From NCBI RefSeq assembly GCF_004564275.1, contig NZ_SPDV01000009.1:1-64000 (forward strand): a DNA stretch of 64,000 nucleotides, written 5' to 3'. Each line of letters begins with the position of its first letter. Positions within the stretch are counted from its first letter, which is position 1. The DNA is from Sphingomonas parva (ex Maeng et al. 2020). Lineage in GTDB: Bacteria > Pseudomonadota > Alphaproteobacteria > Sphingomonadales > Sphingomonadaceae. Below the pieces are notes generated by a model. That model was not told where the DNA came from, made no database searches, and was given only the letters and a program-made list of their open reading frames with translations. Both the position numbers and the translations under genes were made by a program. Shown here one piece after another: positions 9,175 through 19,774 of this stretch.

Positions 9175-9363
9175 CGCAGGCCTCCTTGTTGCTGTCCCGT
9201 AACATGATCCTTTCGGCACGATGTGGCAAAGCAAAGCCGACATCTGCGGACAGAAAGATCCCGATTGTAGTAGACGGGTGACAGTCTTCCTCGTGTCGAT
9301 CGAGGTTGACGCGGCCCTTTGCAAGGTCAATCCTTGCCCGGATCAGTCCGGAATGGTGCGTTC

Positions 9364-10602
9364 ATGGCGGAATTAAGTCGCCGAACGATACTGAAAACCG
9401 CCGTGGCCGGCGGAGCCGCGGTGGTCGGCGCGCCCAGCCTCGCTGCCGGCGACCCTCAGGCCGTCATCGTCGGGGCGGGCGTGTTCGGTACCTGGACGGC
9501 CATCCATCTTCAGCGGGCCGGGTGGAAGGTCCTGCTCGTCGATGCCTGGGGACCGGCGCATGCCCGCGCATCGTCCGGGGGAGAGAGCCGGATGACGAGG
9601 GCGAGCTATGGGGCCGACGAAATCTATTCGCGGATGGCGCGGGATTCCCTGCCCGAATGGCGGGCGCTCTCCGCCCGCGCCGAGCTGCCGCTGTTCCACG
9701 CGGTGGGCGTGCTGTTCCTGTTCGGCGCGATGGATGCTTATGTGCGCAATACGATCGAGGTGCATCGCCGTCTCGGCCTCGCCACGCGCCTGTTCGAGCG
9801 GGCCGAGATCGGTCGCCGCTTCCCGCAGTTCGATCTCCATGGGGTGGAGCTGGGCCTGTTCGAACCCGCCTTCGGGGCGCTGATGGCCCGCCGGGCGGTG
9901 CAGACGCTGGTGAGCGAGTTCGTCGCGGCCGGTGGAGCGTACCGCCAGGCCCGAATTCTTCCGCCGACCGGCCACGCGGGCCCGCTCGAGCGGCTGGCGC
10001 TCGCCGGCGGGGAGACGCTGAGCGCCGACCGTTTCGTCTTCGCCTGCGGGCCGTGGCTGGCGAAGCTGTTCCCGGCCTTGCTCGGCCGGCGCATCTTTCC
10101 CACCCGCCAGGAGGTCTTCTTTCTCGCGCCGCCGGCCGGCGACCGCAGCTTCTCACCGGCAGCCTTCCCGGGGTGGGCGGACTTCAACGACGGCGATATC
10201 TTCTACGGCTTCCCCGACCTCGAGGGCCGCGGCGTCAAGATCGCGCACGACCGCCACGGTCCGCCGATCGATCCGGACATCGTCGACCGGCTGCCCTCCG
10301 CCGAAGCGCTCGCGGAGGCGCGCGACTATGCCGCCCGCCGCTTCCCGGCCCTCGCGGGCGCGCGGCTGAACGAGTCGCGGGTCTGCCAATATGAAAACAG
10401 CGCCAATGGCGATCTGCTGATCGATTGGCATCCGGACCATCCGGACACGCTCCTGGTCGGGGCGGGCTCGGGTCATGGCTTCAAGCACGGGCCTGCCGTC
10501 GGCGCCTGCGCGGCACGCCTCCTGCTCGATCGAGACGCCCGCCCCGAGCCGCGCTTCGCCATGGCCGCCAAGGCCGAGCGCCAGGACAGGCGGGTTCATT
10601 GA
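9364..10602 (+). CDS. FAD-dependent amine oxidase, sarcosine/N-methyltryptophan oxidase type, Tat-exported
   Basis: A flavoprotein of about 412 residues. It begins with a twin-arginine signal (SRRTILKTAVAGGAAVVGAP), then the Rossmann FAD motif VIVGAGVFGTWTAIHL. Next comes SSGGESRMTRASYG, typical of monomeric sarcosine oxidase/MTOX proteins for covalent flavin positioning, and a C-terminal GAGSGHGFKHGPAVG. It probably oxidises a secondary amine or N-methylated amino acid in the periplasm with H2O2 release. The substrate is not readable. Export by Tat is unusual for this normally cytoplasmic family. It lies divergently from the TonB receptor. Confidence 0.87.
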   Translation: MAELSRRTILKTAVAGGAAVVGAPSLAAGDPQAVIVGAGVFGTWTAIHLQRAGWKVLLVDAWGPAHARASSGGESRMTRASYGADEIYSRMARDSLPEWRALSARAELPLFHAVGVLFLFGAMDAYVRNTIEVHRRLGLATRLFERAEIGRRFPQFDLHGVELGLFEPAFGALMARRAVQTLVSEFVAAGGAYRQARILPPTGHAGPLERLALAGGETLSADRFVFACGPWLAKLFPALLGRRIFPTRQEVFFLAPPAGDRSFSPAAFPGWADFNDGDIFYGFPDLEGRGVKIAHDRHGPPIDPDIVDRLPSAEALAEARDYAARRFPALAGARLNESRVCQYENSANGDLLIDWHPDHPDTLLVGAGSGHGFKHGPAVGACAARLLLDRDARPEPRFAMAAKAERQDRRVH

Positions 10603-10725
10603 GGAGGCCTACGTAGATTTGCTGCGGTGCAACATATGCACTTGTTCGGCGAAAGCTTGCATTTGCGCTTCGATGGGCAAGCGGCGAGAGGGGCGTTCGA
10701 TCCCTGTTTTCCCGAGGAAATTGTA

Positions 10726-10806
10726 ATGCTTACGCTTTTCGTTCTCGCGCTGCGCGCCGCCACCGGACGTCTCTCTGCCGACAGCCTCGGCGTGCCGCTC
10801 GTCTAA
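10726..10806 (+). CDS. possible 26-residue peptide
   Basis: A short frame MLTLFVLALRAATGRLSADS... starts at an ATG preceded by CGAGGAAAT and ends in TAA. It follows a 100-bp region containing the 13-mer TTGCTGCGGTGCA, which recurs at 37930. There is no homologue I recognise; it may be a remnant of a larger gene or a chance frame. Confidence 0.2.
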   Translation: MLTLFVLALRAATGRLSADSLGVPLV

Positions 10807-10846
10807 GCCGTCCGGATATCCGCTGCCGCCGCCGCGCGGCGGCGGC

Positions 10847-11038
10847 TCAGGCGAGCCCCGGTTCCGCCAGAACCGGTTGATCGCGGTGCACCAGCGCCGC
10901 CCCCCGCCAGACTTCGATGGTTCGCCCACGGGCATGGCGCCGCGCATAAGCCAGCGCGCCCTCGTCGTTGAAGAACCCCTTCTCCTCCACGCTCGGCCGT
11001 TCGCCGCCAGCCTCGAACAACACCCTGTACAGCGGCAT
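10847..11038 (-). CDS. small hypothetical protein, paralogue of the 60.6 kb gene
   Basis: A 63-residue protein starting MPLYRVLFEAGGERP. It ends with a pattern of acidic linker, DEGALAYARRHA helix and IEVWRGAALVHR strand. The same order (YYRLCFSSDG, DDAAALREAQRHV, AALWCEERLVA) is seen in the product at 60553-60792. Sphingomonads often carry several such short beta-alpha-beta proteins; I do not know a function. An AGGGAGTG ribosome-binding region precedes the ATG. Confidence 0.55.
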   Translation of the reverse strand: MPLYRVLFEAGGERPSVEEKGFFNDEGALAYARRHARGRTIEVWRGAALVHRDQPVLAEPGLA

Positions 11039-11207
11039 CGTCGATCACTCCCTGTCGACTCGCCGGGCGAGGCTGCGCCTGCGCCGCGGCGGAGTCCAGA
11101 CTCGACGTCACGGCGTCACCGCGCGCCGCGCAACCCTTGTCGCGCGGGCTTGCGCCCCGGGGCGGGCGGGCTATTCACGGCCTCGGTTCCGCCAGAAGGA
11201 GAGTAAG

Positions 11208-12881
<1,674 letters not shown>

Positions 12882-13031
12882 CGGCGCATCGCGCGTGCGG
12901 CGACGGGAGGGAGGTTTCCGCCGAAATGGACGGACCCCGCACGCGAGCCGAACGTTGCGGGGAGAGAACGGCTTGCTGCGTCGGGGATCGGGCCGGCCGT
13001 TCCGCAGTCGAGAAACTTCAGGGAGCACGGA

Positions 13032-13955
13032 ATGGACTATCAGGCGCTGGTCGACGATGTCCGCAGCGACGTTCACGCATATCGCGGCTCGGGCAAGGTC
13101 GCATCCTACATCCCCGCGCTGGCCCAGTCCGACCCGCATGATTTCGGGATCGCGATCGCTCTGGCCGACGGTACCACCTACATCTCCGGCGACGGCGACA
13201 CGCCCTTCTCGATCCAGAGCATCTCCTACGTCTTCAGCCTTGGCCTGGCGCTGCATCACGTCAAGTCGGCGCTATGGAACCACGTCGGGCGGGAGCCGGC
13301 CGGTTCTCCGGTCAATTCGATCATCCAGCTCGAGATCGAGAAGGGAAAACCGCGCAATCCGCTGACCAGCTCGGGAGCGCTGGTCGTCTGCGACCAGCTG
13401 ATCGGCAAGCGCGGAATCGAGGAGACCTGCGAGGAGTTGCTCGCCTTCCTGCGCGAACGCGGCGATGCGGCGGACATTGCGATCGATGAGCGGATCGCCA
13501 TGTCGGAGAGCCGCGCCGGCGCGTTCAACCGCAGCCTCGCCCATTTCATCGCGGCCTTCGGCAATTTGCGCAACGCGCCGGAGGACGTGCTCTCGGTCTA
13601 TTATCGGCAATGTTCGATCGCGATGACCTGCCGGCAGCTCGCCCGGGCAGCGCTGTTCCTCGCGTTCGACGGCACCGATCCGGCCAAGGGGGACGTGGTC
13701 TGCACGCCGTCCCGCGCCCGCCGGATCAACGCGCTGATGCTGACCAGCGGTCACTACGACAATAGCGGCGATTTCGCCTTCCGCGTCGGCCTGCCCGGCA
13801 AGAGCTCGGTCAGCGGCGGTATCCTCGCCATCGTGCCGCGCACCGGGGTGGTCTGCGTCTGGTCTCCGGGGCTCAACGAGGCGGGTACATCCCTGGTCGG
13901 AGCGGTCGCGCTGGAGCGGCTGGTCGAGCGCACGGGGTGGTCAATCTTCGTTTGA
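13032..13955 (+). CDS. glutaminase-family protein with altered active site
   Basis: A 307-residue homologue of the serine-dependent glutaminase (GlsA/GlsB, glutamine to glutamate plus ammonia). The family stretches VYYRQCSIAMTCRQLARA and ARRINALMLTSGHYDNSGDF are well preserved. The nucleophile motif normally reads S-I-S-K; here it is S63-I-S-Y66 (codon TAC), so the general-base lysine is replaced by tyrosine. The usual NAGA motif is TSSGA, and LPAKSGVGGG is LPGKSSVSGG. These substitutions suggest lost or changed activity. The frame is intact and preceded by AGGGAGCACGGA, so it is not an obvious pseudogene. Confidence 0.85.
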   Translation: MDYQALVDDVRSDVHAYRGSGKVASYIPALAQSDPHDFGIAIALADGTTYISGDGDTPFSIQSISYVFSLGLALHHVKSALWNHVGREPAGSPVNSIIQLEIEKGKPRNPLTSSGALVVCDQLIGKRGIEETCEELLAFLRERGDAADIAIDERIAMSESRAGAFNRSLAHFIAAFGNLRNAPEDVLSVYYRQCSIAMTCRQLARAALFLAFDGTDPAKGDVVCTPSRARRINALMLTSGHYDNSGDFAFRVGLPGKSSVSGGILAIVPRTGVVCVWSPGLNEAGTSLVGAVALERLVERTGWSIFV

Positions 13956-14082
13956 TCACAGTAGCTTGTTGGCTGATGCTTAATCCTTGTTAATGCTATA
14001 GCAAGGAACGTCAACGCGGCGTGAAACGTTCTCCGGGAACAACAATCCGCCTTGTGCCAAAGGGCGGTCCGGGAGACCCTGA

Positions 14083-14613
14083 GTGACATCGCCCCTGCTT
14101 TCGCCCTTCGCGACCGCCTTCGCGGCCCGAATCCCGGCCTCGGTGGCGGCGCTCCCGTTCCTGTTCGTGCGTCCCGAAGCCGCCGACGACGAGGAATGGC
14201 GGGTCCGCACCGCGCTGGCCACCGCGGCCGCGGCAGAGCGCGCGGATGAGACGCGGCGCAACACGCGGGGGCGCCTTGCCTATCTGCTCTGCGAACTCGG
14301 CTTCCAGCTCGGCCGCCGCGGCAGCGATCGCGACGCGGAGCTGCCGCTGCCGCGCCAGGAGCTCGCCCGGACGCTCGACGTCTCACTGTCCAAGGTGAAG
14401 CGGATCCTCGCCCTGCTGACGCTCTCGCAGGTGATCGCCACCGATGGCGCGAAGATGCGGATCCTCGACTGGAAGAGGCTGTGCGGCGTCGCGCAATACG
14501 ATCCCGCCCGGCTCGAGATGACGGATGACGACGAGTGGCCGGCGGAGCCGGTGCGGGAGGAGACCGAGGCGCCCCGCCTGACCGCCGCCGGCGATCCCGC
14601 CTGCTTCGTGTAG
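14083..14613 (+). CDS. Crp-type winged-helix regulator without cNMP domain
   Basis: A 176-residue protein whose residues about 60-130 form a Crp/Fnr-like winged helix: RGRLAYLLCELGFQLG, then LPLPRQELARTLDVSLSKVKR, then ILALLTLSQVIATDGAKM. The 200-residue family normally carries a cyclic-nucleotide-binding barrel in front; here only about 60 alanine-rich residues precede the DNA-binding part. The GTG start has GGGAGA upstream. The ligand sensing, if any, must differ from Crp. Targets are unknown. Confidence 0.7.
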   Translation: MTSPLLSPFATAFAARIPASVAALPFLFVRPEAADDEEWRVRTALATAAAAERADETRRNTRGRLAYLLCELGFQLGRRGSDRDAELPLPRQELARTLDVSLSKVKRILALLTLSQVIATDGAKMRILDWKRLCGVAQYDPARLEMTDDDEWPAEPVREETEAPRLTAAGDPACFV

Positions 14614-14637
14614 ATCCTCCCCGCAAGTGGGGGAGGA

Positions 14638-15786
14638 TCAGTGCGCGCTGGGATCGTCGTGGCTGTGCGGCGCCGGCTCGATGGGCTGCTCGGTGAAGCC
14701 TTCGAGGCCGGTCAGCTCTTCGGCGTCGCGCGCGATCTCGACCGGGCTGGCCGCGTAAAGGACGGTCAGCTCGGCGATCGACTTCAGCGCGTGGATGTGG
14801 ATCCGCTCATAGGAGTGGCTGGCGTCGATGCCGAAGGTAATCAGGGCGGTGCGCACGTCGGCGCCGCCTTCCAGCGCCGAGGCGCTGTCCGATCGATAGT
14901 AGCGGAACACGTCGCGCTGGTAGCGGATGTCGTGGTCCTCGCAGAGCCGGATGAGCTTGCGGGTGAGGTGATAGTCGAAGGGGCCCACCTGGTCCGCCAT
15001 GCCGATGGTCACGCCGAACTCGGCGCTGTTCTGGCCGGGCGCCGTGGTGCCGTTGTCGATCGACACCATGGCGACGACGTTGTCGAGCAGCACCGCGGAG
15101 GCGCCGGAGCCGACCTCCTCGGTGATCGTGAAGATGAAGTGGATGTCGACGGGGACGCGGACCTTGCCGTCGACCATCGCCTTGAGCGCGGCCAGCATCG
15201 CCGCGCAGCCCGCCTTGTCGTCGAGATGGCGCGAGACGATGTAGCCATTGTCCATGAACTCGGTGCCGGGGTCGATCGACACGAAGTCGCCGATCTGGAT
15301 GCCGAGCGCCTCGACGCTCTGACGATCGGTGCAGTCGGCGTCGATCCGCACCTCGACGTGCCGCCAGCCGACCGGCTGGGTGTCGATCTCCTCGTTGAAC
15401 GTATGCCCCGAGGCCTTGAGCGGCAGGATGGTGCCGTGGAAGCTGCCCTGCTCGGAAAGGATCGTGCAGCGAGTCGTCTCCGCCGAGCGAGCGGACCAGG
15501 TTCCGATCGGCACCAGCTCGAGCCGCCCGTTGTCCTTGATCATCTTCACGGTGGCGCCGAGCGTGTCGAGGTGTGCGACAATCGCGCGGGCGCCTTCGAC
15601 CTCGCGGCCGCGATAGAGCGCCAGGATCGCCCCCCGACGCGTCACGGAATAGGGAATGCCGAGCCGCTCCAGCTCCTCGCAGACCAGGCGCACGATCGTG
15701 TCCGTATAGCCGGTGGGGCTTGGCACGGCGAGCAGCCGCTCGAGCTGCGCCTTCAGATAGTCGCAATCGACGTCAGGCCGCGGCAT
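14638..15786 (-). CDS. NAGGN-system M42 family peptidase
   Basis: About 382 residues of the M42 (PepA/FrvX-type) co-catalytic metallopeptidase fold. Metal-site regions are visible as AIVAHLDTLG, HLDDKAGCAAMLAAL and FTITEEVGSGASAV. It is the third gene of the N-acetylglutaminylglutamine amide operon, where such a peptidase is a regular companion and may act in turnover or maturation of the dipeptide. The ATG at 15786 has an AGGAGG five bases upstream and overlaps the synthetase gene by 14 bases; an in-frame start at 15801 is weaker. Confidence 0.9.
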   Translation of the reverse strand: MPRPDVDCDYLKAQLERLLAVPSPTGYTDTIVRLVCEELERLGIPYSVTRRGAILALYRGREVEGARAIVAHLDTLGATVKMIKDNGRLELVPIGTWSARSAETTRCTILSEQGSFHGTILPLKASGHTFNEEIDTQPVGWRHVEVRIDADCTDRQSVEALGIQIGDFVSIDPGTEFMDNGYIVSRHLDDKAGCAAMLAALKAMVDGKVRVPVDIHFIFTITEEVGSGASAVLLDNVVAMVSIDNGTTAPGQNSAEFGVTIGMADQVGPFDYHLTRKLIRLCEDHDIRYQRDVFRYYRSDSASALEGGADVRTALITFGIDASHSYERIHIHALKSIAELTVLYAASPVEIARDAEELTGLEGFTEQPIEPAPHSHDDPSAH

Positions 15787-17530
15787 CGGCCCTCCTCGCA
15801 TCGCGGGCGGCCGCAGGCATGCTCAGCGGGAACAGCAGATCGATGAAGCGCTCGGCCGTCGGCTGCGGCTCGTGGTTGGCGAGCCCGGGCCGCTCGTTGG
15901 CCTCGATGAAGACATAGTCCGGCTGGGTGGGATTGGGCACGATGAAGTCGACTCCGACGACGGGGATGTCGATCGCGCGGGCGACGCGGATCGCCGCTTC
16001 GACGAGGCGCGGGTGGACGAGAGCGGTGACGTCGTGGATCGTGCCCCCGGTGTGGAGGTTCGCGGCCTTGCGCACCGCGAAGCCCGCGCCCTCGGCCGGC
16101 ACGTCGTCCAGCGTATAGCCCGCCCTGGCGACGCAACGCTCGGTCTCGGCGTCGAGCGGGATCTTCGATTCCCCGCCAGTCGCTGCGGCGCGGCGGCGCG
16201 ACTGGCGCTCGATCAGCTGGCGCACCGTGTCGCGGCCGTTTCCGACCACTTCGGTGGGCCGCCGGATCGCGGCGGCGACGAGCTTGTAGCCGATCACGAC
16301 CAGGCGAAGATCCTCGCCCTTGTGGAAGCTCTCGACCAGCACCCGATCGCTGTGCTGCCGGGCGATGGCGATCGCCTGCTCGACGCTCTCGATCGTGTCG
16401 AGATCGACGGCGACGCCGCGGCCCTGCTCGCCGCGGGCCGGCTTGACGACGAGCGAGCCGTGCTTCTCCAGCATCGCCCGCACGGCCGCCATGTCCTCCG
16501 CGCCGATCTCGTCGGGAACGGCGACGCCGGCCGCCTCGACGATCCGCCGCGTCATCGCCTTGTCGTCGCAGATCGACAGGGCGACGGCCGTGGTCAGCTC
16601 CGACAGCGACTCCCGGCAGCGGATCTTGCGGCCGCCGGAGCGCAGCTCGAACAATCCGCCCTCGGCATCGACGACGTCGACGCCGATGCCGCGGCGGCGC
16701 GCCTCGTTGATGATGATCCGGGCGTAGGGGTTCATCGCCTTGGCCGGATCGTGGCCGGCGAACAGCCGCTCGTTGATCGTGTTGCGCCGCTTCACGGCGA
16801 ACACTGGCAGGCGGTGGAAGCCAAGCTTCTCGTAGAGCGCGATGGCGCCCTTGTTGTCGTGGAGCACGGAGAGATCCATGTAGGCGGCGCCTCGGGCGAT
16901 ATAATGCTCCGCCAGCCAGCGGATCAGCGCCTCGCCGACGCCGGGGTGCGGCGTCTGCGGATCGACCGCCAGCGTCCAGAGCGACGAGCCTTTCTCCGGA
17001 TCGTCATAAGCGCAGACATGGTCGATTCCGGTCACCGTGCCGATGATCGCGCCCGTCTCCGCGTCCTCGGCCACGAAATAGGTCAGCAGCCGGCCGTCCT
17101 CGTGATGCTGTTCGAAGAATTCGGGCCGCACCTCGATCATCCGGTGCAGCGAATAGAGCCGGTTGACGCCGTCGACGTCGGTGTCGGGGACGAGCCGCCG
17201 CACGAAAAAGCCCGACGGACGGCGATCGGCGGTGCGATAGGTCGCGAGGTTCAGCCGGAAGGTGTGCGAGGGATCGAGGAACAATTCGGTGGGTGCCGCC
17301 GCCAGGATGACATGCGGTTCGGTCACGTACATCGCGATGTCGCGCTGCTCCGGACCCTCGGCGCGGATCTCGGACAACAGGTGATCCACGTCCTCGAACG
17401 TGTGCGCGAAGAGGATCCGCCCCCAGCCGCAATCGGCGAGCGCGTTCAGCCGCGGCTGGGCGCCGTGCGGGTTCTTGAGGAACGGGAAGAGCGCGCCGCG
17501 CGCCCGGCCATGATCGATCCTGCTGGCCAT
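15773..17530 (-). CDS. ngg: N-acetylglutaminylglutamine synthetase
   Basis: About 585 residues. The N-terminal half is a GNAT acetyltransferase (IGTVTGIDHVC, the acetyl-CoA loop PGVGEALIRWLA, then ALYEKLGFHRLPVF). The C-terminal half is an ATP-grasp ligase (VVKPARGEQGRGVAVDL, RVLVESFHKGEDLRLVVIGY, VDFIVPNPTQPDYVFIEANERP). The bifunctional protein acetylates glutamine and joins a second glutamine to give N-acetylglutaminylglutamine, the precursor of the osmoprotectant NAGGN. The ATG shares one base with the TGA of the amidotransferase (TGATG), indicating coupling. An upstream open frame is not used. Confidence 0.93.
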   Translation of the reverse strand: MASRIDHGRARGALFPFLKNPHGAQPRLNALADCGWGRILFAHTFEDVDHLLSEIRAEGPEQRDIAMYVTEPHVILAAAPTELFLDPSHTFRLNLATYRTADRRPSGFFVRRLVPDTDVDGVNRLYSLHRMIEVRPEFFEQHHEDGRLLTYFVAEDAETGAIIGTVTGIDHVCAYDDPEKGSSLWTLAVDPQTPHPGVGEALIRWLAEHYIARGAAYMDLSVLHDNKGAIALYEKLGFHRLPVFAVKRRNTINERLFAGHDPAKAMNPYARIIINEARRRGIGVDVVDAEGGLFELRSGGRKIRCRESLSELTTAVALSICDDKAMTRRIVEAAGVAVPDEIGAEDMAAVRAMLEKHGSLVVKPARGEQGRGVAVDLDTIESVEQAIAIARQHSDRVLVESFHKGEDLRLVVIGYKLVAAAIRRPTEVVGNGRDTVRQLIERQSRRRAAATGGESKIPLDAETERCVARAGYTLDDVPAEGAGFAVRKAANLHTGGTIHDVTALVHPRLVEAAIRVARAIDIPVVGVDFIVPNPTQPDYVFIEANERPGLANHEPQPTAERFIDLLFPLSMPAAARDARRADAAA

Positions 17531-19308
17531 CAGCCGACACCGTGCGTCTGCAGCCAGAGCTCGAGCAGGCCGACCTGCCACAGCTCGGACCCGCGAAGCG
17601 GCGTGATGTGCCCGGTCGGATCGTCGAACAGCATGTCGAGATAATCCGGCGAGAACAGCCCGCGTTCCCTCGCCGGCGCGGCCGACAGCGCATCGCGGAC
17701 GAGCTCCAGGTAGGGGCCGTCGATATATTTCAGCGCCGGCACCGGGAAATAGCCCTTCGGCCGGTCGATCACCTCGGACGGGATCACCCGGCGGGCGACC
17801 TCCTTCAGGATGCCCTTGCCGCCGCCGGCCAGCTTCAGATCGGAAGGAATGCGGGCGGCGAGCTCGGCGAGATCGTGATCGAGGAACGGCACCCGCGCTT
17901 CCAGCCCCCACGCCATCGTCATGTTGTCGACGCGCTTCACCGGATCGTCGACCAGCATGACGGTGGAATCGAGCCGCAGCGCCTTGGCGACGGGATCCGC
18001 GGCGCCCGGTTGGTCGAAATGGCGGCGGACGAACTCGAGCGGCGCGGTGCCGCCGTTGCGCCACTCGGCGCCGAGATGGCGGTTGAGTGTCGCCGCATCC
18101 CGATCGAAGAAGGCCGAGGCATAGGTCGCGACCGGATCGTTGGCGCCGGCCAGCGGCGGGTACCAGTGATAACCGGCGAAGATTTCGTCCGCGCCCTGGC
18201 CCGACTGGACGACCTTGATGTGCTTCGCCACCTCGCGGGACAGGAGGTAGAAGCCGATATTGTCATAGCTGACCATCGGCTCGGCCATCGCCTCGATCGC
18301 GCCGGGAAGCTCGCGCAGCAGATCGTCCGACGGCACGAACAACTTGTGGTGATCGGTGCCGTAATGGCGGGCGATCAGGTCCGAATAGACGAACTCGTCG
18401 CCTTTCTCGCCATGCGCCGCCTCGAAGCCGATCGAGAAGGTGGAGAGGCCGTGCTGGCCCATCTCCGCGAGCAGCCCGACGATCAGGCTGGAGTCGACGC
18501 CGCCCGAGAGGAGGACGCCCACCGGCACGTCGGCGACCATCCGCCGCTCCACGGCGGTGCGCAGCGCGTCGAGCAGCAGCTCCTGCCATTCGCCTTCGCT
18601 CCGCCCCGCGTCCTCGCCCTCCTGGCTGAAGGGCGGAGCCCAATAGCCTCGATCGGTGAAGCTGCCGTCCTCCTCGTAGACGCGGACGGTCGCCGGCGGC
18701 AGCTTGCGCACGCCCTTCAAGATGGTGAGGGGCGGGGGCACGACGGCGTGCCAGCTCATGTAGAAATGCAGCGCCTCGCGATCGATCGAGGTATCCAGAT
18801 CGCCGGCGGCGACGATGCCGGGCAAAGTCGAGGCGAAGCGCAGCCGTTCCGGGGTCTGCGCGTAATAGAGCGGCTTGATGCCGAAGCGGTCCCTGGCGAG
18901 GGCGACGCGGCCGCTCTCGCGCTCGTGGATCGCAAATGCAAACATGCCCTTGAAGCGCTCGACGCAGCGCCATCCCCACGCGTGCCAGGCCTTGAGGATC
19001 ACCTCCGTGTCGCCGCCGGAGAAGAAGCGGTAGCCGAGCGCCTCCAGCTCCTCGCGCAGCGGCTGGTAATTGTAGATGCAGCCGTTGAAGACCAGGTCGA
19101 GCCCGAGCTCGGGATCGACCATCGGCTGCGCCGAGCGCTGCGAGAGATCGATGATCTTCAGCCGCTGGTGGCCGAAGCCGACGCGGCCGCGCATCAGCTG
19201 GCCGCAGGAATCGGGCCCGCGGCGTGCCTGGCTTCTCATCATCGTGGCGACCGCGGCGGCATCGGCGATACCGGAGCGGAAACGGACTTCACCGGCGATG
19301 CCGCACAT
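17530..19308 (-). CDS. asnO: N-acetylglutaminylglutamine amidotransferase (AsnB-like)
   Basis: A 592-residue class II glutamine amidotransferase. Cys2 follows the initiator (MCGIAGEV), and the glutaminase half continues through FNGCIYNYQPLREEL and GDTEVILKAW. The synthetase half has the pyrophosphate loop LLSGGVDSSLI and VQSGQGADEIFAGYHWY. It converts the C-terminal carboxylate of N-acetylglutaminylglutamine to the amide, completing NAGGN. It is the first gene of the three-gene operon. High-osmolarity induction is known for this system elsewhere; no regulatory site was recognised upstream. Confidence 0.94.
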   Translation of the reverse strand: MCGIAGEVRFRSGIADAAAVATMMRSQARRGPDSCGQLMRGRVGFGHQRLKIIDLSQRSAQPMVDPELGLDLVFNGCIYNYQPLREELEALGYRFFSGGDTEVILKAWHAWGWRCVERFKGMFAFAIHERESGRVALARDRFGIKPLYYAQTPERLRFASTLPGIVAAGDLDTSIDREALHFYMSWHAVVPPPLTILKGVRKLPPATVRVYEEDGSFTDRGYWAPPFSQEGEDAGRSEGEWQELLLDALRTAVERRMVADVPVGVLLSGGVDSSLIVGLLAEMGQHGLSTFSIGFEAAHGEKGDEFVYSDLIARHYGTDHHKLFVPSDDLLRELPGAIEAMAEPMVSYDNIGFYLLSREVAKHIKVVQSGQGADEIFAGYHWYPPLAGANDPVATYASAFFDRDAATLNRHLGAEWRNGGTAPLEFVRRHFDQPGAADPVAKALRLDSTVMLVDDPVKRVDNMTMAWGLEARVPFLDHDLAELAARIPSDLKLAGGGKGILKEVARRVIPSEVIDRPKGYFPVPALKYIDGPYLELVRDALSAAPARERGLFSPDYLDMLFDDPTGHITPLRGSELWQVGLLELWLQTHGVG

Positions 19309-19774
19309 CAGGCGGCTGCCTTTTCGAAAGCGTTCTGGATCATTCTTCCCGGAAGGAACGTGGCAAGGATTGTCGGCCCAACGGGGCTTGGGCCGAAACG
19401 ATCCACCGCCTTGATGCAGGTTGGTTCATTCGCGTCGCACGAACCGGCGGCTCCTCACGATGGCGATCCCGCGCCGAGGGTTCAGCCCAAGGACAGGTTC
19501 CTGTCGATAGAGTCCAAGGCCCTTTTCGCTCGTTCCAAGTGTATGATCCGCAAGCATTGAGGAAATGGGCAGGGTTTAAGTGGCGGTAAAGGGGGAACGT
19601 GTCTCAGTCCATTCTGGACTCATATCCCGTCGGATTAGCCGGAACATCTGCCAGCGTACCGCTTGTCGATTGCTCGACGGTGGTCCACTATTATCCGGCA
19701 CGCAACGAACTCGTGAAGCCCTTGGGTGTCGCTATGGTCACTGCGCCGAACAACAGTGCAGAATGGGAAGAACC
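19309..19774. other. intergenic region between NAGGN operon and multicopper oxidase
   Basis: The two flanking genes are divergent, so this 466-bp stretch should contain both promoters. I see no convincing open frame, repeat or strong terminator in it. The part around 19560-19760 is less GC-rich than the surroundings, as expected of a promoter region. Confidence 0.5.
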
